Assembly: GCA_050943535.1 (NCBI GenBank)
Contig: JBMNPJ010000003.1
Span: 124,001-188,000, forward strand
DNA: 64,000 bases
Direction: 5' to 3'
DNA from: Massiliimalia sp050943535
GTDB taxonomy: Bacteria; Bacillota; Clostridia; Oscillospirales; Ruminococcaceae
The notes beneath the pieces were generated by a model. That model had not been told where the DNA came from and searched no databases. It was given only the letters and a program-made list of their open reading frames with translations. A program made the translations under genes and the position numbers. The stretch's first letter is position 1. Each line of letters starts with the position of its first letter. This document shows positions 8,232 through 17,391 of the stretch, piece after piece.

Positions 8232-9473
8232 ATGAATTTAATTGAGTTTGAAGGCTTTGAATTTGTAGACGGCGGAGTTTGTGCTCCCAAAGGATTTCAG
8301 GCTGCGGGGGTTCACTGCGGAATCCGTAAAAATAAATCAAAAAAAGATCTGGCTATGGTTTACAGTACCGTTCCCTGTGCTGCGGCTGCCATGTATACAC
8401 AGAATAAAGTAAAAGGTGCGCCGATTTTAGTAACTCGGGAAAACTTAAAAGACGGAATGGCTCAGGCAATTATTGTAAACAGCGGCAACGCCAATACTTG
8501 TAATGCAGACGGGGAAGAAAAAGCATGGAAAATGTGCCAGCTGGCAGGAAATGTGCTGAATTTGGATCCGTCTCAGGTGATTGTAGCTTCCACCGGGGTT
8601 ATTGGTCAGGTGCTTCCCATCGAGCCGATTGCAGACCATGTGGAAGAATTGGCAAAAGCTCTTTCTGACCAAGGCGGAAGCGATGCAGCAGAAGCCATTA
8701 TGACCACCGATACTGTAAAAAAAGAACTGGCTGTACGGTTTCGCATTGGGAATACCGAATGTACCATTGGGGGAATGGCAAAGGGAAGCGGTATGATCCA
8801 TCCCAACATGGCTACCATGCTCTGCTTTTTGACCACCGATGTTGCCATTGAACCGGCTTTGCTGCAAAAGGCGCTGAAACGAGTGGTGGATGATACTTTT
8901 AATATGGTGTCTGTAGACGGAGATACTTCTACCAATGATACCTGTTCTATTATGGCTTCCGGACTGGCTGGAAATTCCATGATCTGTGACGAAACTTCTT
9001 CTGAATTTTTGGTATTTGAAGATGCTTTGTATATTGCTTTGATGAATCTGTCACGGGAAATTGCCGCTGACGGTGAAGGGGCTACGAAACTGTTGGAATG
9101 TGTGGTTAACGGTGCAGTAGATGTGAAAAACGCCAAGATCATTGCCAAAGGAGTTATTACTTCTACCCTGTTTAAATGTGCGATGTTTGGGGAAGACGCC
9201 AACTGGGGAAGAATTTTGTGCGCCATCGGCTACAGTGAAGCTGAGCTGGATATTACACAGGTAGAGGTGCTGCTGTCTTCTAATGCTGGATGCATCAAAG
9301 TTTGCGAAGAAGGCGCAGGAGTGGACTTCAGCGAAGAAGAAGCTGCAAAAATTCTGGCAGAAGACGAAATCAAGATCATTGTCAATTTGGGCGACGGAGA
9401 AGCCAAGGCAGTGGCTTGGGGCTGTGACCTGACCTATGATTATGTAAAAATTAACGGGGATTACCGCACCTGA
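8232..9473 (+). CDS. argJ: glutamate N-acetyltransferase / amino-acid acetyltransferase (ArgJ)
   Basis: A 413-aa precursor that normally self-cleaves before the Thr of the ATML motif (T195 here, in KGSGMIHPNMATML) to give two chains. It moves acetyl from acetylornithine to glutamate and so recycles the acetyl group; bifunctional members also use acetyl-CoA. No separate argA is seen in the window, which fits ArgJ serving both roles, but this cannot be proved from the sequence. RBS GAGGAAGGAAG. Confidence 0.95.
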   Translation: MNLIEFEGFEFVDGGVCAPKGFQAAGVHCGIRKNKSKKDLAMVYSTVPCAAAAMYTQNKVKGAPILVTRENLKDGMAQAIIVNSGNANTCNADGEEKAWKMCQLAGNVLNLDPSQVIVASTGVIGQVLPIEPIADHVEELAKALSDQGGSDAAEAIMTTDTVKKELAVRFRIGNTECTIGGMAKGSGMIHPNMATMLCFLTTDVAIEPALLQKALKRVVDDTFNMVSVDGDTSTNDTCSIMASGLAGNSMICDETSSEFLVFEDALYIALMNLSREIAADGEGATKLLECVVNGAVDVKNAKIIAKGVITSTLFKCAMFGEDANWGRILCAIGYSEAELDITQVEVLLSSNAGCIKVCEEGAGVDFSEEEAAKILAEDEIKIIVNLGDGEAKAVAWGCDLTYDYVKINGDYRT

Positions 9474-9510
9474 TCAGTTAAAGCGGTTTTGAGGATTGGA
9501 GAGACGGAAA

Positions 9511-10371
9511 ATGAAACAGATTTCAGATGCGGTACGGGCGCAGATATTGGTAAGCGCTCTTCCGTATATTCAAAAATATAACGGAAAAATTGTCGTGGTA
9601 AAATATGGGGGAAATGCCATGACAAGTGATGAGTTAAAACAGGCTGTTATGAGCGACGTTGTACTGCTGTCCCTGATTGGGGTAAAAGTTGTGCTGGTTC
9701 ATGGGGGTGGACCAGAAATCAACGATATGCTCAAACGGGTTGGAAAAGAAAGCAAATTTGTCAATGGTCTGCGGTATACAGATGAAGAAACCGCAGAAAT
9801 TGTTCAGATGGTTTTGGCAGGCAAGGTGAATAAAAGCCTGGTATCCCTTTTGCAGAAGCACGGCGGCCGTGCCATTGGAATGTGCGGAACGGACGGAGGC
9901 ATGTTCCAGTGTCATAAATTACAGAGTGATGTGGATTTAGGTTTTGTTGGGGAAATTGAAGGGGTGGATACCTCCCCGATTCTGGACGCTTTGGATAAAG
10001 GGTATATTCCGGTAATTTCTACAGTTGCCACCGATGAGGACGGGAAGATTTATAATATTAATGCGGATACTGCAGCTGCGAAAATTGCGGCCGCGTTAAA
10101 TGCCAGCAACTTGATTTTGATGACGGATATCCGGGGACTTTTGCGGGATAAAGATGATGAATCCACACTGATTTCTGAAGTGAATGTCAGCGAAGTTCCA
10201 AACTTGATTCATCAGGGAATTATTTCTGGGGGTATGATTCCGAAAATCGAATGCTGCGTAGAGGCAATCCGCAGAAGTGTGGGAAAAGCGATTATTTTGG
10301 ACGGAAGAATTCCACATTCTATTTTGATTGAACTGCTGTCCGATGAGGGGATCGGCACCATGTTTTATTAA
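9511..10371 (+). CDS. argB: acetylglutamate kinase
   Basis: The 286-aa amino-acid kinase phosphorylates N-acetylglutamate, usually the arginine-feedback step. VVKYGGNAM near the N-terminus and VLVHGGGPEI are the ATP/substrate loops. ATG 9511 is preferred because GGAGAG sits 6 nt before it; an in-frame TTG at 9496 has a badly spaced SD. It lies 37 nt downstream of argJ. Confidence 0.95.
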   Translation: MKQISDAVRAQILVSALPYIQKYNGKIVVVKYGGNAMTSDELKQAVMSDVVLLSLIGVKVVLVHGGGPEINDMLKRVGKESKFVNGLRYTDEETAEIVQMVLAGKVNKSLVSLLQKHGGRAIGMCGTDGGMFQCHKLQSDVDLGFVGEIEGVDTSPILDALDKGYIPVISTVATDEDGKIYNINADTAAAKIAAALNASNLILMTDIRGLLRDKDDESTLISEVNVSEVPNLIHQGIISGGMIPKIECCVEAIRRSVGKAIILDGRIPHSILIELLSDEGIGTMFY

Positions 10372-10395
10372 TAACAAGGGAAGGACGGATGATCA

Positions 10396-11568
10396 ATGAG
10401 CCATATCAAAGATTTGGATCAAAGTTATATTGTAGGTACCTATGCTCGGTTTGACGCAGTGCTTTCCCATGGGAAAGGCAGTACCTGCTGGGACGAAGAC
10501 GGAAAAAAATATATTGACTTTACTTCCGGGATCGGGGTTAATTCATTGGGATTTTCCAATGATGCCTGGGCAGGAGCTGTCTGCCGTCAGGTATGCAACC
10601 TTCAGCATGTAAGTAACCTTTATTATACGGCTCCGGATGCTTTGCTGGCAGAAAAGCTGACAAAGATTACCGGATATGCAAAGGTGTTTTTTGCAAATTC
10701 CGGTGCAGAAGCCAATGAAGGCGCAATTAAAGTTGCCAGAAAATACAGCTTTGACCGGTACGGTGAGGGCAGAAATACCATTATTACTCTGGTAAACTCT
10801 TTCCATGGCCGTACCGTAACCACCCTGGCTGCTACAGGACAGGATGTGTTCCACAATTACTTTTATCCTTTTACAGAAGGATTCCGCTATGCGCAGGCAA
10901 ACTCTATGGAAAGCGTATTAGAACAGATGGATGATACTGTCTGTGCAGTGATGTATGAACATGTGCAGGGAGAAGGCGGCGTTTTGCCGCTGACACCGGC
11001 GTTTGTTCATGAACTGGCAGATTACTGCCGGGAAAAAGATATTCTTCTGATTGCAGATGAAGTACAGACCGGTGTGGGAAGAACCGGAAAGTTTTTGGCC
11101 AGCGAATATTTTGATGTCCAGCCGGATTTGACCACTTTGGCAAAAGGTCTTGGGGGAGGCCTGCCTATTGGTGCAGTACTTTGCAATGAGAAAACCAAGG
11201 ATGTATTTGGCTATGGGGACCACGGTACCACTTTCGGGGGAAATCCGGTTGCCTGTGCAGGAGCAGGTGTGTGTGTAGATACCATCAGCAATCCTGATTT
11301 CTTAAGTGAAGTATGCCGGAAAGCAGAGTGGATCCGTGGAAAATTGTCCAGTGTACCAGAAGTAAAAAGCATCACCGGTCTTGGAATGATGATTGGTTTG
11401 GAACTGGCAGAAAAATCAGCCAAAGAAGTGGCAGCAGAATGTTTAAAACACGGTTTGATGGTTTTGACTGCGAAAACGAAGGTACGGCTTTTGCCGCCAT
11501 TAAATATTACACAGGAAGAACTGGAAGAAGGGATCGGGATTCTGATCCAGGTCTTGGAACAAAAATAA
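10396..11568 (+). CDS. argD: acetylornithine aminotransferase
   Basis: A 390-aa class III PLP aminotransferase that makes acetylornithine from the semialdehyde. The PLP lysine is K250 in TLAKGLGGGLPIGA, preceded by the IADEVQTGVGRTG motif of this class. It starts 24 nt after argB with AAGGACGG as SD and is cotranscribed with argF. Confidence 0.95.
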   Translation: MSHIKDLDQSYIVGTYARFDAVLSHGKGSTCWDEDGKKYIDFTSGIGVNSLGFSNDAWAGAVCRQVCNLQHVSNLYYTAPDALLAEKLTKITGYAKVFFANSGAEANEGAIKVARKYSFDRYGEGRNTIITLVNSFHGRTVTTLAATGQDVFHNYFYPFTEGFRYAQANSMESVLEQMDDTVCAVMYEHVQGEGGVLPLTPAFVHELADYCREKDILLIADEVQTGVGRTGKFLASEYFDVQPDLTTLAKGLGGGLPIGAVLCNEKTKDVFGYGDHGTTFGGNPVACAGAGVCVDTISNPDFLSEVCRKAEWIRGKLSSVPEVKSITGLGMMIGLELAEKSAKEVAAECLKHGLMVLTAKTKVRLLPPLNITQEELEEGIGILIQVLEQK

Positions 11569-11586
11569 GAAAAGGAGTATTCGGGA

Positions 11587-12498
11587 ATGAAGCATTTATT
11601 GAAACTTTTGGATCTGTCCAAAGAGGAAATTATGGATCTGCTGAATCTGGCAGACCAGCTCAAGTATGAAAATAAACATGGCATTAAACACCATCGTCTG
11701 GAAGGAAAAACTTTGGGAATGATTTTCCAGAAATCCTCTACCCGTACTCGTGTTTCCTTTGAAGTGGGGATGTATCAGCTGGGCGGAAGTGCTTTGTTTT
11801 TAAGCTCCCGTGACCTGCAGATCGGCAGAGGCGAACCAGTACAGGATACCGCTCGGGTATTGTCCCGGTTTTTGGACGGAATCATGATTCGTACCTTTGA
11901 ACAGAAAGAAGTGGAAGACCTGGCAGAATACGGTTCTATCCCGATTATCAACGGACTCACCGACTTCTGTCATCCCTGTCAGGTACTGGCAGATTTGATG
12001 ACCATCCGGGAAAAGAAAGGCGCATTGGAAGGACTGAAAATGTGCTACATCGGAGACGGAAACAATATGGCAAATTCCCTGATTGTAGGTGGACTGAAGG
12101 TGGGGATGAAGGTTGCAGTTGCCTGCCCGAAAGGCTATGAACCAGATCCTCAGATTCTGGAATTTGTAAAAGAATACGGCGATCAGTTCCAGATGACTCA
12201 GGATCCTATGGAAGCTGCAAAAGATGCGGATGTTGTTTTGACAGACGTTTGGGCTTCTATGGGACAGGAAGAAGAAAAAGCAGAACGGGAAAAAGTATTT
12301 GCCGGAGTTTATCAGGTAAATCAGCAGCTGATGTCTGTGGCTCACCCAGATGCCATGGTGCTGCATTGTCTGCCGGCTCATCGGGGAGAAGAAATCACCG
12401 AAGAAGTTTTGGAAGCTCATGCAGATGAAATTTTTGAAGAAGCAGAAAACCGGCTTCACGCACAAAAAGCAGTGCTGGTACGGGTTATGGAAGACTGA
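11587..12498 (+). CDS. argF: ornithine carbamoyltransferase
   Basis: The 303-aa enzyme transfers carbamoyl phosphate to ornithine, giving citrulline. It has carbamoyl-phosphate binding SSTRTR (50-55) and the ornithine-binding HCLPAHRGEE near 260, which separates it from aspartate carbamoyltransferase. It is the last gene of the cluster, 18 nt after argD, and a terminator follows at once. With argG and argH upstream, the cluster encodes the whole glutamate-to-arginine route apart from carbamoyl-phosphate synthase. Confidence 0.96.
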   Translation: MKHLLKLLDLSKEEIMDLLNLADQLKYENKHGIKHHRLEGKTLGMIFQKSSTRTRVSFEVGMYQLGGSALFLSSRDLQIGRGEPVQDTARVLSRFLDGIMIRTFEQKEVEDLAEYGSIPIINGLTDFCHPCQVLADLMTIREKKGALEGLKMCYIGDGNNMANSLIVGGLKVGMKVAVACPKGYEPDPQILEFVKEYGDQFQMTQDPMEAAKDADVVLTDVWASMGQEEEKAEREKVFAGVYQVNQQLMSVAHPDAMVLHCLPAHRGEEITEEVLEAHADEIFEEAENRLHAQKAVLVRVMED

Positions 12499-12502
12499 GT
12501 TT

Positions 12503-12537
12503 AAGGGAATCCCTAAAAAAGGGATTCCCTTATTTGT
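12503..12537 (+). terminator. arg operon terminator
   Basis: An AAGGGAATCCC / GGGATTCCCTT stem with an A-rich loop is followed by ATTTGTTG. It is located 5 nt after the argF stop. Confidence 0.8.
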
Positions 12538-12725
12538 TGATCTGTGATATACTAGTTAAAGTTTGAATAATAGATCAGATCAGCGGAATCGGTTTAGAAT
12601 ATATCACATGACAACAAAAAAGCAATAAAATTTTATTCAAAACGTAGATTTTCTAAAAAAATGAGACCGCAATGAAAAATTTTATGACACTTAATTGTAT
12701 TGTATGTGAGAGGGGATGAAGGCAG

Positions 12726-13217
12726 ATGCAAAACCCAATTGACTCCAATGGGGAAATGCAGTCTTTGCTGGAAACCTATTCTAAGACAGTGCTCAGTGTA
12801 GCCTATGGGTATGTGAAAAATATGGCGGACGCCGAAGACATTGCCCAGGACGTGTTTATCAGTTTGGTGGAATCCAAGGTAAGGTTCAACAATTCGGAAC
12901 ACGAAAAGGCTTATATTATCCGTACTACCATGAACCGCTGTAAAAATTTTTTGCGGGCGGCTCAAATACGGCGGGTAGTTCCGCTGGAGGATAATTTGAC
13001 AACGAGCATGCCTGAAGAGCAGGGAGAATTACTGTCCGCGGTTTTAAGCCTTCCAGTGAAATACCGTACAGTGATTCATCTTTACTATTATGAGAATTAT
13101 TCCATTAAGGAAATTGCGGAAATTACCCATAAAAATGCCGCAACCATTGGTACCCTTTTGGCAAGGGGAAGAAAGTTATTAAAAGAGGCTTTGAAAGGAG
13201 GAGAGAGCGATGCGTGA
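12726..13217 (+). CDS. ECF-type RNA polymerase sigma factor
   Basis: The 163-aa protein has sigma region 2 (residues about 15-80, with DAEDIAQDVFISLV) and region 4 (about 105-155, with YSIKEIAEITHKNAATIGTLLARGRKLL). These are the only two domains of ECF sigma factors, which redirect RNA polymerase to stress or envelope genes. It starts after GAGGGGATGAAGG. The stop overlaps the start of the next gene by 8 nt, the usual arrangement of a sigma factor with its anti-sigma partner. Confidence 0.88.
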   Translation: MQNPIDSNGEMQSLLETYSKTVLSVAYGYVKNMADAEDIAQDVFISLVESKVRFNNSEHEKAYIIRTTMNRCKNFLRAAQIRRVVPLEDNLTTSMPEEQGELLSAVLSLPVKYRTVIHLYYYENYSIKEIAEITHKNAATIGTLLARGRKLLKEALKGGESDA

Positions 13218-14760
13218 AGATCATCTGGAAGAATTGTTTGATTTAGATGATGACCAGGCATTGAAAGAGGCATATCAAAAAGCCGTAAACAACCTCCCGG
13301 TAAGCGACGATTTTTATAACCGAACCTTAATTCGTATGGAAAAAGCGGCTTTAGAACAGAAGACAAAAAAGGTGATCCCAATTCGGCGGATTACGGCTGT
13401 AGCCGCAAGTTTTGTTTTGGTATTGGGAATGGGGACAGCAGGATATTTCTATTTGGAAGAAGCAAATATGAATATTTCTGCTCCGCCTCCGGCATCTCAA
13501 AATGCGGGGGATTCATCTCCTTTGCTGGGAGATGAATTTATTATGCCTACACCGTCTGACCGCAAAGATTCTTCTCAAAATGGAGACAGCCACTCAGGGC
13601 AACTGTCAGATAGTGGGCAGCAGGGAACACAAAGCTCCGGAGAAAATCATAAGACAGAAAATAGTCAGGCACAGCAGCCGGCGGAAGAATCCAAAAAAGA
13701 AAATGGAATTATTTCTTTCTTTAAATCTATTTTTTCTTCGGACAGCAAGAAAACTTCAGATGAGAAAAAGACGGAATCTGGCAGTGAGTCTCAAAAAGAA
13801 TCCAGTTCTTCTCACAACAATGACGACACTGTGTCCGATAAGGTAGAAACTGCAGAAAAACCAGTGGATCCAGTGACTCAGGGAAAAGATAAAGACAATT
13901 CTAAAGGGGATACCACCTCTTCCCAGCAGCAGAAAGATCCTGCAAAAGAACAAACCGAAGAATCTTCTGGAACTACTTCTCAGCAGGAAACCCAGTCTGG
14001 AAATGCTCAAACTTTGGCAGTGCCTGAAGCAGGGGTAGCTACCAAAATTGCTCCTGGCGTCACTCCAGAAAATGCTGATTTGGCATGGACACAGGTTGCC
14101 GGCAGTGTTTCTACTCAAAACCGCACCACCATACAGAGCAATTTGATCTATCAAAACAACCTGTTTGATATTCCAAAAGAACTGCAGGAGTATGTTGGGG
14201 TAGATAAGGTAAATGAGTGGAACCAGCAGTTCTGCAATATGGTAAACGGCAATCCAATTTGGAAATATCGTTATTACAATCGGTTCAATGCAGACTATAC
14301 TGCTAATGAAGATCTGCTCCAGTGCAGTCTGTGGGGATTTGTACACACCTTCCAAATCCCAAAAGAAGAATTGGTGAAGATTTATCAGGCAACAGACCAG
14401 CGTCCTTATGGCTATCAGTTTGAGCTGGATACCAATGCAAAACGGTATGAAAAATATCACTGCTATTTGACCGATGCACAGATTGACGCGTTGTATTCTG
14501 AAAATCCTTCTGATGTCATGAAAGCTTTTGTAGGATATGAAGCGGTATACCATAACGGAGATATTTATTTATACCAGTGGTTTGAAACCCACAGTGCGGA
14601 AGATTATCAAAAAGCGGGATTCACAGTAGAACAGATTCAGGCTTTGACCGATCAGCTGACCAAAAATAAGGTATCTGTAGACGGAATTCCAAATAAATTT
14701 AATCTGGCGTACATTTCCGATCAGTGTTCCAAGTTAAAAACACTGTCTGCTGAAAAATAA
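13210..14760 (+). CDS. putative membrane-anchored anti-sigma factor with Ser/Gln-rich linker and unknown ectodomain
   Basis: The 516-aa protein has a charged cytoplasmic N-terminus (1-60), one membrane segment (about 61-83, AVAASFVLVLGMGTAGYF), a long low-complexity linker rich in S, Q, E, K, D (about 95-275) and a folded-looking C-terminal domain (about 280-516) rich in Tyr/Trp/Asn. I do not recognise the C-terminal domain. Overlap with the sigma gene and single-pass topology suggest it holds the sigma factor at the membrane and senses an outside signal, as RsgI/RsiV-type proteins do. I see no sequence match that proves this. Confidence 0.6.
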   Translation: MREDHLEELFDLDDDQALKEAYQKAVNNLPVSDDFYNRTLIRMEKAALEQKTKKVIPIRRITAVAASFVLVLGMGTAGYFYLEEANMNISAPPPASQNAGDSSPLLGDEFIMPTPSDRKDSSQNGDSHSGQLSDSGQQGTQSSGENHKTENSQAQQPAEESKKENGIISFFKSIFSSDSKKTSDEKKTESGSESQKESSSSHNNDDTVSDKVETAEKPVDPVTQGKDKDNSKGDTTSSQQQKDPAKEQTEESSGTTSQQETQSGNAQTLAVPEAGVATKIAPGVTPENADLAWTQVAGSVSTQNRTTIQSNLIYQNNLFDIPKELQEYVGVDKVNEWNQQFCNMVNGNPIWKYRYYNRFNADYTANEDLLQCSLWGFVHTFQIPKEELVKIYQATDQRPYGYQFELDTNAKRYEKYHCYLTDAQIDALYSENPSDVMKAFVGYEAVYHNGDIYLYQWFETHSAEDYQKAGFTVEQIQALTDQLTKNKVSVDGIPNKFNLAYISDQCSKLKTLSAEK

Positions 14761-14779
14761 ATATAAAGAGTTGAATGAA

Positions 14780-14813
14780 CATGCCGCAGAAATTTTTTCT
14801 GCGGCATGCTGTT
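14780..14813 (+). terminator. terminator of sigma/anti-sigma operon
   Basis: CATGCCGCAGAAA pairs with TTTCTGCGGCATG (14780-14792 / 14796-14808), followed by CTGTTTC and a T-rich stretch. Confidence 0.8.
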
Positions 14814-14908
14814 TCTATCATATTTTGTCTTTTTGAATGGCTGTCGGTAAAAGAAAACCCGGAAAAATAGAAAGTGCTACGAAAAACAAAAGGTTTTTAC
14901 CGGATTGG

Positions 14909-14937
14909 TTGCATTTTTACAAGTACCTGTTTATAAT
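14909..14937 (+). promoter_or_regulatory. pyrBI promoter
   Basis: TTGCAT, a 17-nt spacer and a perfect TATAAT (14932-14937). The leader to pyrB is only about 45 nt, with no obvious attenuator. Confidence 0.8.
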
Positions 14938-14985
14938 AGAGGATAACAGAAATGTTACAGGATAAACGAAAGGCAGGATTTCAAG

Positions 14986-15900
14986 ATGAAACATATAATC
15001 GAGCCATTGGACCTTTCTTTGGAAGAAACAAAAAAATTATTGGATTTGGCAGATGATATTGCTGCTGACCGGCAAAAATACAGCGAGGTGTGCCATGGGA
15101 AAAAACTGGCCACCTTATTTTATGAGCCGAGCACCCGTACCCGCTTGAGTTTTGAGGCTGCAATGCTGAATTTAGGGGGAAATGTGCTGGGCTTTCATTC
15201 TGCTGACAGCAGTTCTGCAACCAAAGGAGAAAGCGTTGCGGATACCATCCGTATGGTCTCCTGTTATGCGGATATCTGTGCTATGCGCCATCCAAAAGAA
15301 GGGGCACCTTATGTAGCTTCCCGGTATTCCCGGATTCCAGTGATCAATGCAGGGGACGGCGGACATCAGCATCCGACACAGACTCTTACAGATATGATGA
15401 CCATTCGGGCAAAAAAGGGCAGAATTGAAAATCTGACCATTGGACTGTGCGGGGACTTAAAATTTGGACGGACCGTACACAGCTTGATTAAGTCTCTGGC
15501 TCGGTATAAGGGAATCCGTTTTGTGCTGATTTCTCCTAATGAACTGAGACTTCCTACCTACATTTTGGAAGAAGTTTTGGATAAAAACAATATCCCTTAT
15601 GAACAGGCAGAACGGTTGGAAGATGTAATTGGAACATTGGATATCCTGTATATGACCCGAGTACAAAGAGAGCGATTTTTCAACGAAGAAGATTACATTC
15701 GGTTGAAAGACAGCTATATTTTGGACGGAGAAAAGATGGCTTTGGCACCGAAAGATATGTATGTGCTGCATCCGCTTCCAAGAGTAAATGAAATTGCAAC
15801 AGAGGTGGATGATGATCCAAGAGCCGCTTATTTTGATCAGGCGCAGAATGGCGTTTATGTGAGAATGGCATTGATTATGATGCTGCTGGGATTGGCTTAA
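14986..15900 (+). CDS. pyrB: aspartate carbamoyltransferase, catalytic subunit
   Basis: The 304-aa enzyme makes carbamoyl-aspartate, the first committed step of pyrimidine synthesis. PSTRTR (48-53) binds carbamoyl phosphate, HPTQTLTD and the HPLPR motif are ATCase-specific, and the ornithine motif HCLP is absent. It is followed after 21 nt by pyrI, so the enzyme should be the allosteric c6r6 type. Confidence 0.96.
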   Translation: MKHIIEPLDLSLEETKKLLDLADDIAADRQKYSEVCHGKKLATLFYEPSTRTRLSFEAAMLNLGGNVLGFHSADSSSATKGESVADTIRMVSCYADICAMRHPKEGAPYVASRYSRIPVINAGDGGHQHPTQTLTDMMTIRAKKGRIENLTIGLCGDLKFGRTVHSLIKSLARYKGIRFVLISPNELRLPTYILEEVLDKNNIPYEQAERLEDVIGTLDILYMTRVQRERFFNEEDYIRLKDSYILDGEKMALAPKDMYVLHPLPRVNEIATEVDDDPRAAYFDQAQNGVYVRMALIMMLLGLA

Positions 15901-15921
15901 TAGGGAAAAGGAGAAGAGATT

Positions 15922-16353
15922 ATGGTAATCGATAGTTTAAAAGAAGGCGTTGTCATCGACCATATTAAGGCAGGCGGCAGTATGCAGATTTATCAGTATC
16001 TGGGACTGGATCAGCTGGACTGCAGTGTAGCCATTATCCGCAATGCCAAAAGCAGCAAATTTGAACGGAAAGATATTATTAAAATTGAAGGAGATATTGA
16101 CCTGGATTTGGATGTTTTGGGCTTTATTGACCATAATATTACGGTGAATATCATTCGGGACGGAAAAATTGTAGAAAAGAAAAATCTGACTTTGCCCAAG
16201 GAAGTAAAAAATGTGATCCGATGTAAAAATCCTCGCTGTATTACTTCTATTGAAACAGAAATTGACCAGATTTTTAAACTGTCCAATGAGGAAAAACATC
16301 TTTACCGCTGCGTTTACTGCGAACAGGAATATCAGTCTTCTCAGGGAGAATAA
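15922..16353 (+). CDS. pyrI: aspartate carbamoyltransferase, regulatory subunit
   Basis: The 143-aa protein has an N-terminal nucleotide-binding half and a C-terminal zinc domain with four cysteines, CKNPRC...CVYC, the known Zn site that contacts PyrB. It brings CTP/UTP inhibition and ATP activation to the catalytic trimers. It starts after AAAAGGAGAAGAG and is cotranscribed with pyrB. Confidence 0.95.
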   Translation: MVIDSLKEGVVIDHIKAGGSMQIYQYLGLDQLDCSVAIIRNAKSSKFERKDIIKIEGDIDLDLDVLGFIDHNITVNIIRDGKIVEKKNLTLPKEVKNVIRCKNPRCITSIETEIDQIFKLSNEEKHLYRCVYCEQEYQSSQGE

Positions 16354-16377
16354 CATACGGGAAACAGAATTGATTTT

Positions 16378-16416
16378 AGGGCTGCTGCATCACCCATTTT
16401 GCGGCAGTCCTTTTCT
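16378..16416 (+). terminator. probable pyrBI terminator
   Basis: An imperfect stem AGGGCTGC... / ...GGCAGTCCT with G-U pairs is followed by TTTTCTTAA. The next gene starts 25 nt later. Confidence 0.6.
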
Positions 16417-16440
16417 TAATTGGAAAGGAATGTGCGGTTT

Positions 16441-17391
16441 ATGAATCAAAAAGAACAGGACTTTTTAAAAGAACATCTCACTTCCTGTCAGCTGTGTCCC
16501 CGGCGCTGCGGAGTAAACCGGATGAAGGGAGAACTGGGTTTTTGCGGTGCAGCAAGTGAAATTCGTGTAGGAAGAGCAGCGCTGCATTTTTGGGAGGAAC
16601 CTTGTTTGTCTGGGGATGTTGGATCTGGAACGGTGTTTTTTTCCCATTGCACATTGGGATGTGTATTTTGTCAGAATTATGCCATCAGCACCCAGCACCA
16701 AGGAGTGGAGATTACGGTTGACCGGCTTTCAGAAATTTTTTTGAAACTGCAGGAGCAGAATGCCTGGAATATTAATCTGGTTACCCCTACCCACTATGTT
16801 CCTCAGATTGTTTTGGCAGTAAAGCAGGCTCGAAAAAGGGGACTTTGTATTCCTGTAGTGTACAATACCAGCGGATACGAAACCCGGGAAACCTTAAAAC
16901 TTTTGGAAGGAATTGTAGATATTTATCTTCCTGATTTTAAATATGGAGATCCTGCGTGGGGTCAGCGATATTCTCATGTAAAAGATTATCCGGAACATGC
17001 ACTGAATGCCATTGAGGAGATGGTGCGTCAAGTGGGCACCCCTGTATTTGATGATTCTGGAAAAATGCTCCGGGGAGTTATCGTCCGTCATTTGATGCTG
17101 CCGGGATTGGTGGAAGATACCAAAAAGGTCATCCGTATGATTCATGAGCGATTTGGAGATCAGGTTTATTTGAGCTTAATGAATCAGTATACCCCTTTGC
17201 CCCATGTCAAAGAGGATCCCCAGTTGTCACAGAAATTGGATCCGCTGGACTATGATGATGCGGTGAGTTATGCGGTAAGCATTGGGGTACGAAATGGGTT
17301 TATTCAGGAAGAAGAAACTGCGATGGAAAGTTTTATCCCCAGTTTTCAAGGGGAAGGTGTTCTGCCTTCCCAGAAGGGAGAGGACAGGTAA
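16441..17391 (+). CDS. radical SAM protein, PflX-like (PFL-activase homologue)
   Basis: The 316-aa protein has an N-terminal cysteine cluster CQLCPRRC...GFCG and the radical SAM triad C70-x3-C74-x2-C77 (CTLGCVFCQNY), which binds a 4Fe-4S cluster and SAM. The order matches the PflX group (COG1313), related to pyruvate formate-lyase activases but of unproven substrate. ATG 16441 is chosen because AAAGGA lies 11 nt upstream; an in-frame TTG (16420) and GTG (16432) are badly spaced from it. Its stop overlaps the next ATG by one base. Confidence 0.85.
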   Translation: MNQKEQDFLKEHLTSCQLCPRRCGVNRMKGELGFCGAASEIRVGRAALHFWEEPCLSGDVGSGTVFFSHCTLGCVFCQNYAISTQHQGVEITVDRLSEIFLKLQEQNAWNINLVTPTHYVPQIVLAVKQARKRGLCIPVVYNTSGYETRETLKLLEGIVDIYLPDFKYGDPAWGQRYSHVKDYPEHALNAIEEMVRQVGTPVFDDSGKMLRGVIVRHLMLPGLVEDTKKVIRMIHERFGDQVYLSLMNQYTPLPHVKEDPQLSQKLDPLDYDDAVSYAVSIGVRNGFIQEEETAMESFIPSFQGEGVLPSQKGEDR

